NCBI GenBank assembly: GCA_017985015.1
Contig: JAGNYI010000033.1
Span: 1 to 32,192 of the forward strand
Length of the DNA stretch: 32,192 bases
Reading direction: 5' to 3'
Source of the DNA: Giesbergeria sp.
Lineage (GTDB): Bacteria > Pseudomonadota > Gammaproteobacteria > Burkholderiales > Burkholderiaceae_C
Position 1 is the stretch's first letter, and every line of letters begins with the position of its first letter. The notes beneath the pieces are model-generated. The model had not been told where the DNA came from. It ran no database searches and was given only the letters and a program-made list of their open reading frames with translations. The position numbers were made by a program, and so were the translations under genes. Shown here piece after piece: positions 1 through 10,415 of this stretch.

Positions 1-479
1 CCAGCCTGACGCAGAACCTGCACCACGAGATCGAGCTGGTCGTGGCCATTGGCAAAGGCGGACGGGACATTGCTGCGGCCGATGCCCACCAGCACATCTT
101 CGGCTACGCGGTGGGCCTGGACATGACGCGGCGCGATCTGCAGGGCGAGATGAAAAAACAGGGCCGCCCCTGGTGCATCGGCAAGGGCTTTGATGCCAGC
201 GCGCCCATCACCCCCATTACCCCAGCGGCGCAAGCGGGCGATGTCCAGCAGGCTGGCATCTGGCTGCAGGTGAACGGAGCGGACCGCCAGCGCAGCAACG
301 TGGCGCAGCTGATCTGGAACATCGGCGAGGTCATCGAGCACCTCTCCAAGGCCTGGCAGCTCGCGCCCGGCGACCTGATCTACACCGGTACCCCGGCTGG
401 CGTGGGCGCCGTACAGCACGGCGACCTGCTCGAAGGCGGTGTCGACGGCCTCGCGCCCCTGCGCCTGCGGGTGGCGTAA
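1..479 (+). CDS. Fumarylacetoacetate hydrolase family protein, 3' portion
   Basis: The gene enters from outside the window and is open in frame from base 3 to the TAA at 477-479, giving the last 158 residues. The visible part begins with SLTQNLHHEIELVVAIGKG: the HHEIEL-type acidic cluster is the metal-binding signature of the FAA fold. Further on are GYAVGLDMTRRD, GKGFDASAPITP and the C-terminal GDLIYTGTPAGVGAVQHGD, all conserved in FAH/2-hydroxyhepta-2,4-diene-1,7-dioate isomerase-like enzymes. Members cleave or isomerise C-C bonds in beta-diketo acids (fumarylpyruvate, acylpyruvates, oxaloacetate tautomers). The exact substrate cannot be read from this fragment. A dispersed repeat copy follows the stop and the NUDIX gene starts 74 bases downstream. 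Confidence 0.9.
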   Translation, partial: SLTQNLHHEIELVVAIGKGGRDIAAADAHQHIFGYAVGLDMTRRDLQGEMKKQGRPWCIGKGFDASAPITPITPAAQAGDVQQAGIWLQVNGADRQRSNVAQLIWNIGEVIEHLSKAWQLAPGDLIYTGTPAGVGAVQHGDLLEGGVDGLAPLRLRVA

Positions 480-488
480 AGCAACTCA

Positions 489-532
489 CTTTTCAATAGC
501 GGCAAGCGCAATCACCACAAGCGCTGGCGGCC
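489..532 (-). repeat. Dispersed 40-bp palindromic repeat, family 1 copy A
   Basis: Read on the minus strand this is GGCCGCCAGCGCTT... followed by ...GCGCTTGCCGCTATTGAAAA. It aligns along its length with the copies at 30889, 29137 and 3748. It fills most of the gap between the FAA-family stop and the NUDIX start. The AGCGCTT...AAGCGC-type inner arms and the GCTAT(C/T)-AAAA tail are the family hallmarks. Confidence 0.7.
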
Positions 533-553
533 TTTTTTGGCAAAATTTTTCGC

Positions 554-1105
554 ATGAGCTTGCACAACCCTATCCGACATTGCCGCGACTGTGGCACCGC
601 CGTGGTCTACCGGCTGCCCGACGACGGCGACACCCGCCAGCGGGCCGTCTGCCCGAGCTGTGGGCGGGTGCACTACGAAAATCCGCTCAACGTGGTGGGC
701 ACCATCCCGGTGCTGCCCGATGGCCGCGTGCTGCTGTGCCTGCGCGCCATCGAACCGCGGCGCGGCAAATGGACGCTGCCGGCTGGCTTCATGGAGCTGG
801 GCGAAACCACGTCGCAGGGCGCCGCGCGCGAGACCGACGAGGAGGCCGGCGCGCACATTGCGCTAGGGCCGTTGTTTGCCGTACTCAATGTGCAGCGCGT
901 GGGCCAGGTGCATCTTTTTTACCGCGCCGAACTGCTGTCGGAGCACCTGGACCCCGGCTTCGAGACGCTGGAGGCACGTTTTTTTACTGAGGACGAGGTG
1001 CCCTGGGACGAGCTGGCGTTTCGCACGGTGAAAGAAACCCTGGTGCGCTTTTTTGCCGACCGGCGCGCGGGCAGCTACGGTGTGCACTGCGTGGATATCG
1101 AATAG
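554..1105 (+). CDS. NUDIX hydrolase with N-terminal zinc ribbon
   Basis: A 183-residue cytoplasmic NUDIX-fold pyrophosphohydrolase. The N-terminus carries a zinc ribbon (C10-x2-C13 and C33-x2-C36). The Nudix box fits the consensus GX5EX7REUXEEXGU exactly: G78, E84, R92-E93, E96-E97 and G99, with the glutamates that bind catalytic magnesium. The ribbon plus Nudix arrangement resembles NADH pyrophosphatase (NudC) and related zinc-ribbon hydrolases of nucleoside-diphosphate-X compounds, but the protein is shorter than NudC and its substrate is not determined by sequence alone. The ATG at 554 puts the ribbon immediately at the N-terminus. It converges on the penicillin-binding protein gene, and a perfect inverted repeat lies between the two stops. 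Confidence 0.92.
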   Translation: MSLHNPIRHCRDCGTAVVYRLPDDGDTRQRAVCPSCGRVHYENPLNVVGTIPVLPDGRVLLCLRAIEPRRGKWTLPAGFMELGETTSQGAARETDEEAGAHIALGPLFAVLNVQRVGQVHLFYRAELLSEHLDPGFETLEARFFTEDEVPWDELAFRTVKETLVRFFADRRAGSYGVHCVDIE

Positions 1106-1124
1106 CGGCGGCGCCCCACCACTC

Positions 1125-1176
1125 AGAACGTGTTTACGGTCTCCCAGGGGTCCCTGCGAGACCGTAAACACGTTCT
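1125..1176. terminator. Bidirectional terminator-like perfect inverted repeat
   Basis: Arms of 19 bases at 1125-1143 (AGAACGTGTTTACGGTCTC) and 1158-1176 are exact reverse complements around a 14-base loop. It sits 20 bases after the NUDIX stop, and its last base (1176) is also the outer base of the penicillin-binding protein stop codon on the minus strand. Placement between convergent genes suits a shared terminator. The poly-T tracts of a canonical rho-independent terminator are short or absent, so a repetitive palindrome is an alternative. Confidence 0.65.
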
Positions 1177-3728
1177 CAGGGGCGCGTTTCCACGAAAAAC
1201 GGCACGTTGCCCTGCGCCGGAACCGGCGCAGGCACCACCACGCCGCGCTGCACCGGCGTCGCGACCACGATGCCCGGCTGCGGCGCAGGTGGCGTTGTGA
1301 GCACCATGCCCGGCTCCGGCGCAGGGGCCATCTCCGGGCTCGCAGCCTCCGGCAGCTCGTCGTAGGGGACCGGCGGCAAGGGCTGCGCCCGGGGTGTCGC
1401 GCTTTCCAGCGGGACCAGCGGCACCAGCGGCGCCAGCGGGGCTTCGGTGATCTCGGGCCGCTCGGCTTCGGCGGGGGCCGACGCGGCGGGCGCAGTGCCG
1501 GGCACCGGCAAGGCCCCTGCGGTGCGGTCCGGGGCGTCCGGCCCGCCCGTGCGGCGGCCGAACAGGTCGTACACCCAATTGCGCACGCCGGCCACGGCAC
1601 TGCCCACCCAGCTGGACTCGTTCTCGTCGATGAAGCGCTGGTGGGTGTCGATCAGCTTTTGCCGCAGCGCCTGCTGGAACACCTCGCCCACCACGGGCAG
1701 CGCGCTGTGCGCGCCCTGGCCCCAGTAGTCGCTGCGCAGGGTGATGCGCCCGTCGTTGAAGCCCACCCACGCGCCGGCCACCAGCTGCGGGTGCATCAGG
1801 ATGAACCAGCCGTCGGTGTTGTCCTGCGTGGTGCCGGTCTTGCCGGCCACGTCGGCGGTGATGCCGTAGCGGCTGCGGATGGCCACGCCCGTGCCCTTGT
1901 CAATCACGCCGCGCATGGCGTCGCGCAGTTGCTGGGCGGCCGTCAATCCCAGCACGCGCTCGGGCGCGGCGGGGGCGAAGTCTTCCAGCACCTTGCCGTT
2001 TTTGTCCTCGATGCGCGTGATGACCCGGGGCGCGTGGTAGCTGCCGGCGCTGGCGATGGCGCCGTAGGCCGCCACCATTTCCTTGAGCGTGACCGGGCTG
2101 GTGCCCAGCGCCAGCGAGGGCACCACGTCCAGCTTCGATTCGCGCACGCCCATGGCGCGTGCCAGCTGCGCCACGCGCAAGGGGCCCACCTGTTGCATGA
2201 GTTGCGCGGTGATGGTGTTCTTGGAATACGCCAGGCCATCGCTCAGCGTCATCGGCATCTCGCTCGGCGGCTTGTTGCCGTCCGTCGGGCGCCAGACCTG
2301 CTTGTTGCCCAGCGGGATTTCCACCGCAGTGTCCATCAGCGTATCGGTGGGCAGCAGGCCCTGGTCGAACGCGGCGCCGTACACAAAGGGCTTGAAGGTG
2401 GAGCCCGGCTGGCGGCGTGCAGCCTGCACGTGGTCGAACGGGTCCTGCGCGAAGTCGCGGCTGCCCACCCAGGCGCGCACCTCGCCCGTGCGTGGGTCCA
2501 TGGCCATGAAGCCGGCCTGCACGCGCGTCTTGTCCTGGCGCAGTATTCGCAGGAAGGCCGGGTCGCCCAGCAGGTCCTTCAGGGCGTCCTCGGGCGCCGC
2601 GCCCTTGGCCACGGCGGATTCAAAGCGCGCCGACTCGCGCACCAGCTGCCGCACCAGCGGGCCCTTGGGGTTCCAGGCATTGCGCGAGGCCCAGGCCGTG
2701 TCGGCCACGCCCTGCAGCGCCGTGCCCTGGCGCGCTACGGCCTGGTTGGCCAGCGTTTGCAGGCGGTAGTCAATGGTGGTGCGGATCACCAGGCCGTCGT
2801 TGTACAGGCTGTAACCCTTGCGGTCGGCCCAGTCGATGAGCTGCTTGCGCAACTGCTGCGCCAGGTGCGGCGCGGGCCCGGCCGTTTCTACCTGCCGCTC
2901 AAAGCGAATGCGCAGCGGGCGCTTGGTGAGCGCGGCAAACTCTGCCTCGCCCAGCTTGCCGTGCTTCTTCATTTGCGCCAGCACGGTGTTGCGCCGGGCC
3001 TGGGCGCGCTCGGGGTTCAGCACCGGGTTGTAGTAGGCCGTGCCCTTGAGCATGCCGATGAGCGTGGCGCTCTCCAGCACGTTGAGCTGGTCGGCCGACT
3101 TGTCGAAATACGTGCGCGCCGCCATCTCGATGCCGTAGGCGTTGTAGAGGAAGGGCACCGTGTTCAGGTAGGTCTCCAGGATCTCGTCCTTGGAGTACAG
3201 CGCCTCGATCTTCAGCGCCGTGATGGCCTCCTTGACCTTGCGCGTGAGCGTGGGCGCGCGGCCAATGTCCTCGGGGTACAGGTTGCGCGCCAGTTGCTGT
3301 GTGATGGTGGAGCCGCCCTGCTTGTCGCCCCCCAGCGTGCGCACCAGCGCCGACGCCGTGCGGCGCCAGTCCAGCCCCCAGTGCTTGTAAAAGCGGTGGT
3401 CCTCGGTGGCGATGAGTGCCTCCACCACCAGCGGGGCAATCTCGGCCAGCGGCACCCAGGCGCGGTTCACCCAGCGGTACTCGGCCAGCAGCTTGCCATC
3501 GGCCGCGACGAGCTGCGCCGGCTGCTCCGTCTTGGCCTTGCGGATGTCGCTGATGGCGGGCGTAAACGGGATCAGCACCAGCACATACAGCACCATCGCC
3601 AGCCCGGCGGCGATGAGCGCCCAGAGCAGGCTGTGCAGCGACAGCAGCTTTTCAGGCCGCTGCAGCATGCGCGCCCACACCGGCCGCAGCGCGGCCCAGC
3701 GCGTGCGCAGGAAAGCAGGGAAAGACAT
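1176..3728 (-). CDS. mrcA: Penicillin-binding protein 1A, bifunctional transglycosylase/transpeptidase
   Basis: Class A PBP of 850 residues that polymerises lipid II and cross-links peptidoglycan on the outer face of the inner membrane. Order of parts: a short cytoplasmic N-terminus, one membrane anchor (about 35-56), a GT51 glycosyltransferase domain with EDHRF (catalytic Glu109) and QGGSTITQQ (137-145), and a transpeptidase domain with PGSTFK (Ser443/Lys446), YSKN (Ser502/Asn504) and KTGT (Lys630). The C-terminal 120 residues are a proline- and alanine-rich tail of low complexity. All catalytic motifs are present. The ATG at 3728 was chosen over an upstream in-frame TTG (3743) because it begins the usual short cytoplasmic segment; neither has a strong ribosome binding site. 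A family 1 repeat lies just upstream. The choice of mrcA among class A paralogues rests on overall similarity. Confidence 0.93.
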   Translation of the reverse strand: MSFPAFLRTRWAALRPVWARMLQRPEKLLSLHSLLWALIAAGLAMVLYVLVLIPFTPAISDIRKAKTEQPAQLVAADGKLLAEYRWVNRAWVPLAEIAPLVVEALIATEDHRFYKHWGLDWRRTASALVRTLGGDKQGGSTITQQLARNLYPEDIGRAPTLTRKVKEAITALKIEALYSKDEILETYLNTVPFLYNAYGIEMAARTYFDKSADQLNVLESATLIGMLKGTAYYNPVLNPERAQARRNTVLAQMKKHGKLGEAEFAALTKRPLRIRFERQVETAGPAPHLAQQLRKQLIDWADRKGYSLYNDGLVIRTTIDYRLQTLANQAVARQGTALQGVADTAWASRNAWNPKGPLVRQLVRESARFESAVAKGAAPEDALKDLLGDPAFLRILRQDKTRVQAGFMAMDPRTGEVRAWVGSRDFAQDPFDHVQAARRQPGSTFKPFVYGAAFDQGLLPTDTLMDTAVEIPLGNKQVWRPTDGNKPPSEMPMTLSDGLAYSKNTITAQLMQQVGPLRVAQLARAMGVRESKLDVVPSLALGTSPVTLKEMVAAYGAIASAGSYHAPRVITRIEDKNGKVLEDFAPAAPERVLGLTAAQQLRDAMRGVIDKGTGVAIRSRYGITADVAGKTGTTQDNTDGWFILMHPQLVAGAWVGFNDGRITLRSDYWGQGAHSALPVVGEVFQQALRQKLIDTHQRFIDENESSWVGSAVAGVRNWVYDLFGRRTGGPDAPDRTAGALPVPGTAPAASAPAEAERPEITEAPLAPLVPLVPLESATPRAQPLPPVPYDELPEAASPEMAPAPEPGMVLTTPPAPQPGIVVATPVQRGVVVPAPVPAQGNVPFFVETRP

Positions 3729-3747
3729 GGAAATTGGGGTCAAAAGT

Positions 3748-3787
3748 GGCTCTAGCGCTTGATGGATAAGCGTGAGCAGCTATCAAT
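3748..3787 (+). repeat. Dispersed 40-bp palindromic repeat, family 1 copy B
   Basis: Contains CTCTAGCGCTTGATGG, then ATAAGCG and GCAGCTATCAA. It matches the copies at 29137 and 30889 closely and lies 20 bases upstream of the penicillin-binding protein start, reading in the opposite direction. The inner CGCTT/AAGCG arms can pair around a 7-base loop. Confidence 0.75.
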
Positions 3788-3971
3788 TTGGGAGTATGCA
3801 GGCGGGATGGTTTGGCTTGCAGACCGCCCCTGGAAGGCGGGAGGTGCGCTGTTATACCGCCAATCATCGGACATTGCGGCTTGGGGTTGTAGCTGCGAAG
3901 ACTGCCACGGGATGCGTGATTTGCGACTGGTGCACATCCAGGCCGCTATCGGTGTTGGTTACAGTAACGCA
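3788..3971. other. Intergenic region between mrcA and the cassette cluster
   Basis: No convincing gene. The part near the penicillin-binding protein gene probably holds its promoter: TATAAC reads on the minus strand at 3856-3851, but no good -35 hexamer is spaced from it. The left boundary of the cassette segment should lie between about 3890 and 3970. The best core-like heptamer is GTTGGTT at 3954-3960, one base off the GTTRRRY consensus, so this boundary is not firmly placed. Confidence 0.4.
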
Positions 3972-4211
3972 ATGGCACCTACCATTGTTCGTGACGGCCC
4001 ATTTCGTCTCTTCTTTTTTTCGCGGGAGGAGACACGCATTCACGTTCATGTTTCACACGTGGACGGTGAAGCGAAGTTCTGGCTTACACCACAGGTGGCT
4101 CTGGCCAACCATACTGGTCTTTCGGAGACGCAACTTCGACAAGCGCAAGCCGTTGTGAATGCACACTTGAAGGAGATCCAAGATGCCTGGAACCACCACT
4201 TTGGCGGCTGA
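3972..4211 (+). CDS. DUF4160 domain protein
   Basis: A 79-residue protein with the DUF4160 core: APTIVRDGPFRLFFFSREE, HVHVSHVDGEAKFWL, then a helical C-terminus. The family has no established biochemistry. Its genes are commonly found next to DUF2442 genes, and the pair has been suggested to behave like a toxin-antitoxin-type module; that is inference. The reading frame is open far upstream, but homology begins at the ATG at 3972; no good ribosome binding site precedes it, as is frequent in integron cassettes. It overlaps the next gene by 29 bases, indicating translational coupling. Codon use is visibly less GC-rich than in the flanking genes. Confidence 0.85.
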   Translation: MAPTIVRDGPFRLFFFSREETRIHVHVSHVDGEAKFWLTPQVALANHTGLSETQLRQAQAVVNAHLKEIQDAWNHHFGG

Positions 4212-4440
4212 AGTTACCCATGTTTCGAAGCACGGTTTTTGGCTTCTGCTTGCCGACGAGGAACTGCTCGTACCCTTCGAGCAATTCCCCTGGTTCCGAA
4301 AGGGGACGATCGAACAGATTTCCGAAGTTCAGTGGCCGACCCCCGACCATCTTTACTGGCCGATGTTGGACATCGACTTATCGGTGCAGTCCATTCGAAA
4401 CCCATCCTCATTTCCGCTGGTTTCAGGCGCAGCGGGCTAA
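4183..4440 (+). CDS. DUF2442 domain protein
   Basis: An 85-residue protein matching DUF2442: EVTHVSKHGFWLLLADEELLVPFEQFPWF, then EVQWPTPDHLYWPMLDIDLSVQSIRNP, the typical core of this small alpha/beta family. The start ATG at 4183 follows a good ribosome binding site, AAGGAG at 4170-4175, lying inside the end of the DUF4160 gene. The stop TAA (4438-4440) is itself part of the first core-like site of the downstream attC structure, an arrangement typical of cassette genes. Function is unknown; DUF2442 proteins are thought to be partners of DUF4160 proteins, possibly as DNA- or protein-binding antidotes, but nothing in this sequence proves it. Confidence 0.87.
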   Translation: MPGTTTLAAEVTHVSKHGFWLLLADEELLVPFEQFPWFRKGTIEQISEVQWPTPDHLYWPMLDIDLSVQSIRNPSSFPLVSGAAG

Positions 4441-4521
4441 CAGGTTGCTCGGCGCGGACACGCAACCGAAGGTTGCCGCTTCGCGGCACGGGTTGCGTGC
4501 CGGGCAGCGCCGACGTTAGGC
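4435..4521 (+). mobile_element. Integron attC-like site 1 (87 bp)
   Basis: It begins with the inverse core GGCTAAC (4435-4441, one mismatch to RYYYAAC) and ends with the core GTTAGGC (4515-4521, fits GTTRRRY). Between them the strand folds on itself: TCGGCGC (4449-4455) pairs with GCGCCGA (4507-4513), CACGCAACC (4459-4467) pairs with GGTTGCGTG (4491-4499), and GCCGC/GCGGC (4475-4479/4483-4487) closes a 3-base loop. This nested hairpin with spaced unpaired bases is the hallmark of attC recombination sites. The orientation agrees with the genes on the plus strand. Confidence 0.85.
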
Positions 4522-4556
4522 GTCCCGAATCCCCGAACTCGCAGCGAGGTCATAGT

Positions 4557-4943
4557 TTGAGCCCAGCCATTGCAGCCTATGTCTTCGCCGTGCTTACCGG
4601 TGCTGCCATCCTCTTCCAGCTAGCACTCGCTGCGGGCATGCCTTGGGGCAAACTCGCATGGGGAGGCAAGTTTCCGGGTCAACTGCCCGCCTACATGCGA
4701 GCTGCGTCCGTTGCCTCGGCATTGCTCCTTCTCGGCTTTGGAATGGTCGTCTCAGCGCGGGCCGGAATCGCGCTTGCTCACTGGCAACCCGTTTCACGGC
4801 TACTCGTGTGGGTAGTAGTCGCCTACTGTGCGCTCGGTGTCATTGCCAACTCGCTAACGCCAAGCGCTTGGGAGCGAGCCATCTGGCTGCCAACAACAAT
4901 TCTGCTTCTGGCCTGTAGCATCGTAGTGGCCGCAGCGGTATGA
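4557..4943 (+). CDS. Small integral membrane protein of a gene cassette
   Basis: A 128-residue protein lying entirely between two attC-like sites. It begins MSPAIAAYVFAVLTGAAILFQLALAAG and has about four hydrophobic helices (near 5-25, 48-70, 80-101 and 108-127), the first pair separated by a W/G-rich loop (MPWGKLAWGGKFPGQLP). I do not recognise the family by function; proteins of this general kind are common as hypothetical cassette products. The TTG at 4557 is chosen as start because GAGG at 4546-4549 sits 7 bases upstream, an in-frame TAA or TAG bars nothing better, and any upstream ATG would lie inside the previous cassette. The core site GTTAGGC is 36 bases upstream, normal for a cassette gene. 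Any promoter would be outside the cassette. Confidence 0.72.
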   Translation: MSPAIAAYVFAVLTGAAILFQLALAAGMPWGKLAWGGKFPGQLPAYMRAASVASALLLLGFGMVVSARAGIALAHWQPVSRLLVWVVVAYCALGVIANSLTPSAWERAIWLPTTILLLACSIVVAAAV

Positions 4944-4986
4944 GGCTTCGAATCCGCATGAACGAAATGCGAACGTATGCAGGTAC

Positions 4987-5088
4987 GCCTAACGGGTTCG
5001 TCGAATGGACCCACAACGGCGGCCACCATGGTCGCCATTCTTCAATGCCGAGTGCGCCGTTGCGGCCCATTCACGGCCAACGTTAAAC
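4987..5088 (+). mobile_element. Integron attC-like site 2 (102 bp)
   Basis: Starts with a perfect inverse core GCCTAAC (4987-4993) and ends with a perfect core GTTAAAC (5082-5088). Internal pairings include GAATGG (5003-5008) with CCATTC (5067-5072) and CAACGGCG (5014-5021) with CGCCGTTG (5055-5062), giving a long stem with bulges. It follows the membrane-protein stop by 43 bases. The two sites are in the same orientation and differ in sequence, as expected for separately acquired cassettes. Confidence 0.85.
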
Positions 5089-5195
5089 GACCACTTCTCC
5101 ATGCACCCACCGACCGCTCCTGGCCGATTGCCGCCCTCAACGCATAACGCCCGTCCGGGAAATCTCGCGTCCAGATCGATAGACCGCCCAACCGT
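5089..5195. other. Short spacer after the second attC site
   Basis: 107 bases between the last core site and the patatin-like gene stop. No gene is supported. It may be the remnant of a further cassette or the original chromosomal flank; a GCCCAAC heptamer at 5186-5192 fits the inverse core consensus but has no partner. Confidence 0.35.
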
Positions 5196-8592
<3,397 letters not shown>

Positions 8593-9888
8593 TTAGAACT
8601 TCTTCTGAACCGGGGTGGCTGTTGTGCATGTGCCAGTAATGAAGTTGGGGGCGCCCTCCGTGCTCATCCGAAACGCACCCGTGTACCGATTCAGAGTGGC
8701 CACGAAGTGCTTGCCGAATGGAAATCGGACCTCGCTGTCGGAGATCACGGCAGGAATACCTGTTACGGTAGAACTTTCAATGTCGAGGTGAAAAGTAAGG
8801 TCGTTATGTCGTCCGCCCCTCTCATCGGTCTGCGTGCAAACTAGAGTCGTAATAGACGGCCGGGGCGACGCAGGCGTAGAAGGACTTGCAGGCATTAGAG
8901 AGCCGACAAATTGCGTTAGGATTTGCGAAAGGTCACTGAAGTACTTCTCCGCTTGCTCCGGGGATGGTGACTTTACCTGCTTGAACTCAAAATTCAAACC
9001 GAGAACACTCTGCCAATGTGACACTCCGTTCGGTCCCTTTGCATGAAGCAACCACTTTGTGAGGCGACTTGAGTTAATTGCGTCTATTGCCTCGGCAGAG
9101 AAAAGCTTCCTTGACTCTGCGTAGTCGCTCGCTGCTACCTTTCGAAGAAAAGTTGCCACGAACAGGGCTACTTCGAGATCGTTGACATGTTTGGAGTCAA
9201 ACGCGAAGTTTAGATTCTCACCGCCCTTTAGTTTGAAAGTTGTGATGCCAAGCAGTCTTGCGCGCGAATCGAAGAGGCCTCCGCCACTGTTTCCGCTGGA
9301 GATCGCGGCTGAGAACTGAAGGAGTGTCGCGTTGTTCTCTGTGCGAATGGACGAAATTATTCCTTGAGTTATCGTTTGTTCCAGACCGAGCGGTGCTCCA
9401 ATCGCGAATACTGGCTCGCCGATAGACGGCGTTGCGGTCAGTTCGATCGATGCTTTTGGAAAGACCTTGGACTCGGTGTGAAGAATTGCAAGATCAAACT
9501 CGTCATCGACATACACGACTTCTGCTGCAGTCTGCTGATTGCGCTGACGAACTATCACGCGCTCTGCGGCTCGCACTACGTGCGCATTCGTGGCGATCCA
9601 ACTTGAAACCGGCTTTCGATCAGTGTCAAGGCCATGGTTGAAGACAACGCCGCTGCCTTGAAGGAGTGACCCGGTCGCGGAGCGCGCCTCGACCACAACA
9701 ACTGTGTTTCTCACTGCCGCGTATACCGCAGTCGCGTCGAGTTGCTTCGGGTTCTGAGGTCGGGTCTGTCCAAGGCACAGAGCGGGCGCGAGGCACACTG
9801 AAACCGCAATGGGCAGGACCGCATCGATTCGAAGAGTAGAAAGCGTGAAGAAGGTCATGCGTGGTGGCTTGTGGCCCAGCGATGGCAT
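8593..9888 (-). CDS. Exported trypsin-like serine protease (S1C/DegP-type catalytic domain)
   Basis: A 431-residue protein with a signal-peptide-like N-terminus (hydrophobic run IDAVLPIAVSVCLAPALCLG, about 21-40) and a trypsin-fold domain carrying a complete triad: TNAHVV (His103), FDLAIL (Asp132) and SSGNSGGGL (Ser201), all as in HtrA/DegP-type proteases. There is no PDZ domain; instead residues 240-431 form an unrecognised C-terminal region containing two cysteines near 344 and 420. It should act in the periplasm or be secreted; its substrate is unknown. The ATG at 9888 is used; the ATG at 9858 (MTFFTLSTL) is an equally possible start. It follows the PIN gene by 30 bases on the same strand, so the two are likely co-transcribed. 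Its less GC-rich codon use differs from zipA and ligA, supporting acquisition by transfer. Confidence 0.85.
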   Translation of the reverse strand: MPSLGHKPPRMTFFTLSTLRIDAVLPIAVSVCLAPALCLGQTRPQNPKQLDATAVYAAVRNTVVVVEARSATGSLLQGSGVVFNHGLDTDRKPVSSWIATNAHVVRAAERVIVRQRNQQTAAEVVYVDDEFDLAILHTESKVFPKASIELTATPSIGEPVFAIGAPLGLEQTITQGIISSIRTENNATLLQFSAAISSGNSGGGLFDSRARLLGITTFKLKGGENLNFAFDSKHVNDLEVALFVATFLRKVAASDYAESRKLFSAEAIDAINSSRLTKWLLHAKGPNGVSHWQSVLGLNFEFKQVKSPSPEQAEKYFSDLSQILTQFVGSLMPASPSTPASPRPSITTLVCTQTDERGGRHNDLTFHLDIESSTVTGIPAVISDSEVRFPFGKHFVATLNRYTGAFRMSTEGAPNFITGTCTTATPVQKKF

Positions 9889-9918
9889 CTCGTATGGTGA
9901 GTTCAGTCAATGAGGTAG

Positions 9919-10398
9919 TCAGCAAATTTGACGCGCACGCTGTAAGGCATCCGGGAAGTTCAGTACTTCTACGCCAAGTTCAGCGAGTTTGGCCTTGCAG
10001 CCAAGGATGCCAGCCGGCTGACTCCTCGATCCGCCGTCACGAGTGACAAAGTAGCCGCCTGACATCTTTACCACGAGCAATGCCTCGACATCTCGACGTT
10101 GATTGTCGCTCCAGACGCCGGCAGGGAAGACGAGCGCTGCAACGGCGTCCCGCCAGGGCTGCTGCAGTTGGACGTTTTGATCATCGGTCGGCAAACCGAT
10201 AAACAAGTAGTTTTCGACCTTTTGCGTGCGATCAAAGGACCCGCACTGGGCTTCGTCCCAGGTCGTTTCGGTGTACAGGAGGTCGATCACTCCATCTTTA
10301 GCCAAGCGTTCGAGGTCGTTCAGTTCGCCTATGCGCTGAAGCGCGTTGCACGCGTTGGCATCAAGCAGGAAGAGGGGTGGATGCGGTGTGTCGCGCAT
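9919..10398 (-). CDS. PIN-domain-like protein
   Basis: A 159-residue protein resembling PIN-fold ribonucleases. The first acidic residue is Asp13 in FLLDANA, a second is likely Glu44 or Glu49, then Asp103 in RRDVEALLVVKMSGG and Asp121 in YFVTRDGG, the usual late PIN motif. Known PIN proteins cut single-stranded RNA or tRNA, often as VapC-type toxins; no antitoxin-like gene is adjacent, and its partner on the operon is an exported protease. Catalytic function here is inference. The ATG at 10398 lies 15 bases after the heptamer GTTAGGC (10420-10414, minus strand), with no clear ribosome binding site, which is the normal geometry of the first gene of an integron cassette. Base composition is less GC-rich than that of its neighbours. 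Confidence 0.75.
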   Translation of the reverse strand: MRDTPHPPLFLLDANACNALQRIGELNDLERLAKDGVIDLLYTETTWDEAQCGSFDRTQKVENYLFIGLPTDDQNVQLQQPWRDAVAALVFPAGVWSDNQRRDVEALLVVKMSGGYFVTRDGGSRSQPAGILGCKAKLAELGVEVLNFPDALQRARQIC

Positions 10399-10415
10399 AG
10401 TTGGACTTGTGACGC

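Noticed and set aside
1053-3755. 900-codon open frame on the plus strand opposite mrcA
   Set aside because: It is a GC-rich shadow of a gene with complete catalytic motifs on the other strand; its product is low-complexity, rich in H, R, A and G.
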